NCBI GenBank assembly: GCA_964620325.1
Contig: CAZUIM010000018.1
Location: forward strand, 1 to 41,512
Source of the DNA: CAZMYM01 sp964620325
GTDB lineage: Bacteria > Bipolaricaulota > Bipolaricaulia > UBA7950 > UBA9294
DNA: 41,512 nucleotides
Direction: 5' to 3'
Of this stretch, positions 40,690 to 41,512 are shown piece by piece. Position numbers and translations under genes: made by a program. Under the pieces are notes generated by a model. The model saw only the letters and a list, made by a program, of their open reading frames with translations. It made no database searches and had not been told where the DNA came from. The first letter of the stretch is position 1; each line of letters begins with the position of its first letter.

Positions 40690-40908
40690 CTAGGTCTCCG
40701 CCGCAACTTGCTCGAGAAGAGCGCCACCCAGTGGGATCTCTCGCCCCTCCTGATGGTACGCGTCGACCATCTCCTACAGCGCGCCCTTCAGGAGTTGCCG
40801 GCATTCCCCGAGCGTGGCGCCTTCCGTGACGACTTCGGGCGACTCGACCAGCTGGCCCATGTAACCGTTTTCGATCTTGGTGTACTTGCCGGCGTACGTG
40901 CTCGTCAT
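40690..40908 (-). pseudogene. hicB-like antitoxin remnant
   Basis: From ATG 40908, preceded by GGAAG, the minus strand reads YTKIENGYMGQLVESPEV and VTEGATLGECRQLLKGAL, the partial RNase H fold of HicB antitoxins. An in-frame TAG (40776-40774) then interrupts it, and the frame continues EMVDAYHQEGREIPLGGALL and EQVAAET to a second TAG. The first TAG can arise from CAG by one C-to-T change. TAG is a normal stop here (deoC, pepP, cysS), so recoding is unlikely. Confidence 0.7.
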
Positions 40909-41088
40909 GTCTTCCGATGCTCTCTTCCGTGTGTTTCGATCCGGCGGGAGTTCACGTGCCCTGAACCGCGACACGTGGCTCAGCCCGTCTCCCCTACGCT
41001 CGCTTGCAGCTTCCTCGGGAGGGTCTGAGGTTGTCGGGTTTCTTGCCGTCGCCCCCCCGGCGCGACGCGGAGTCCGATAAGGTCTGGT

Positions 41089-41389
41089 GCGGGATTGCAG
41101 GGCCGAGCCCTTGGCTCCCGTTCAGGATTCGAAGATGCACGCTCAACCCCAATCTTCCCCCGTACCTGCATTCATCGCTGGCCACCTTATCTCGAGCTGC
41201 GCGGTTCTGTCGACAGGAACCGCTGGAACCCGGCAGAATCCAGTGCGGCAGTGCAAGACCAGACCCCGTCGTGGACCCCGTCGTGAGACCGGAAGACGCT
41301 TCGGGCAGTCAGACACCCGCAAAGCAAGGGGTCGCGCCTCTCTTCTCGAATCCTGATAGAGAACCGAAGGGCTAGTGCTGCAATCCAGC
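41089..41389. mobile_element. possible 300-bp element with imperfect terminal inverted repeats
   Basis: The 44 bases at 41089-41132, read on the minus strand, match 41346-41389 on the plus strand at 35 of 44 positions with no gap; weaker similarity continues inward to GGGGT at 41150 and 41328. Near the middle (41201-41223) is a further inverted repeat, GCGGTTC around TGTCGACA. There is no intact ORF inside. It resembles a non-autonomous, MITE-like element or a decayed insertion sequence. I cannot see target-site duplications. Confidence 0.4.
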
Positions 41390-41477
41390 TGCGGGGGGGA
41401 GTTCTGACGAGGGGGGAGTTCTGGGGACGCAATACTCATTCCGAGGGCTCCAAGGGGCAGTTTCGTACTATGATGTT

Positions 41478-41512
41478 ATGAAAGCGCGCCTCCTTTGCCG
41501 GCAGTGCAGTAC
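41478..41512 (+). CDS. possible start of a truncated ORF at the window edge
   Basis: An ATG at 41478 opens a frame (MKARLLCRQCS) running off the end. A TACTATGAT-like sequence just upstream could be a -10 region. Eleven residues are too few to name a family; the basic start would suit a small transposase, but this is a guess. The stretch 41390-41477 holds only short G-runs. Confidence 0.2.
   Translation, partial: MKARLLCRQCS

Noticed and set aside
40690..40908. TAG recoded as glutamine in this genome
   Set aside because: deoC, pepP and cysS end in TAG at proper family lengths, and the hicA remnant also has a frameshift, so decay is the simpler explanation.
41089..41140. A second tRNA suggested by TTCGAATCC-like sequence
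   Set aside because: The flanking bases do not form a T stem, and no acceptor or anticodon arm can be built.

Overview
The window is a high-GC stretch of a bacterial chromosome, densely packed with mostly housekeeping genes. Bacterial identity follows from ribosomal protein S1, an HU/IHF-type protein, Era, FabF, bacterial-type PheS, a GGDEF diguanylate cyclase and sigma70-like promoters (TTGACA / TATAAT variants with 16-17 bp spacing). Two features are unusual for a bacterium: an archaeal-type Glu-tRNA(Gln) amidotransferase (gatE-gatD), and a seven-gene Mrp-like membrane module in the gene order of the Pyrococcus Mbh hydrogenase. A deep-branching anaerobic lineage (for example Bipolaricaulota/Acetothermia-like) would fit, but that placement is inference only.

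Left edge (1-900): no intact protein gene. A tRNA-Gln(CUG) on the minus strand is followed downstream by four imperfect tandem units. Each unit is built of hairpins and ends in a copy of the tRNA 3' end; this is the most novel-looking sequence in the window. Positions 904-3236 hold a co-oriented run: MEMO1-like protein, YicC, guanylate kinase. Facing it, read leftwards from 8768, is an operon of HutI-like amidohydrolase, ispE, cmk, plsC, rpsA and HU, an extended form of the cmk-rpsA-ihfB cluster.

Positions 8863-15837 read rightwards: era, a multi-GAF diguanylate cyclase, a COG3375-like GNAT protein, deoC, a stand-alone atpC and fabF. pheS converges on fabF. pheS and the divergent pepP have promoters that share one palindromic -35 box, and the amidohydrolase/era pair has the same arrangement. 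From pepP rightwards come a PKD lipoprotein and the module mrpE-mrpF-mrpG-mbhD(+solute-binding-like domain)-mbhE/mrpB-mrpC-mrpD. No MrpA antiporter half and no hydrogenase subunits are present in the window. Next are an HAD phosphatase and a three-gene ABC-2 exporter.

Positions 27651-36935 are mixed: a small membrane protein (COG2426-like), cysS, a second HAD phosphatase, a cysteine-rich exported protein, a two-gene heterodimeric ABC exporter with one degenerate ATP site, a decayed GNAT fragment and a tandem GNAT acetyltransferase behind a long structured leader. gatE-gatD (37044-40366) would make Gln-tRNA(Gln) by transamidation. The right end (40367-41512) is a decaying accessory zone with a broken hicBA toxin-antitoxin pair, a 300-bp element with inverted-repeat ends and possibly the start of a truncated ORF.
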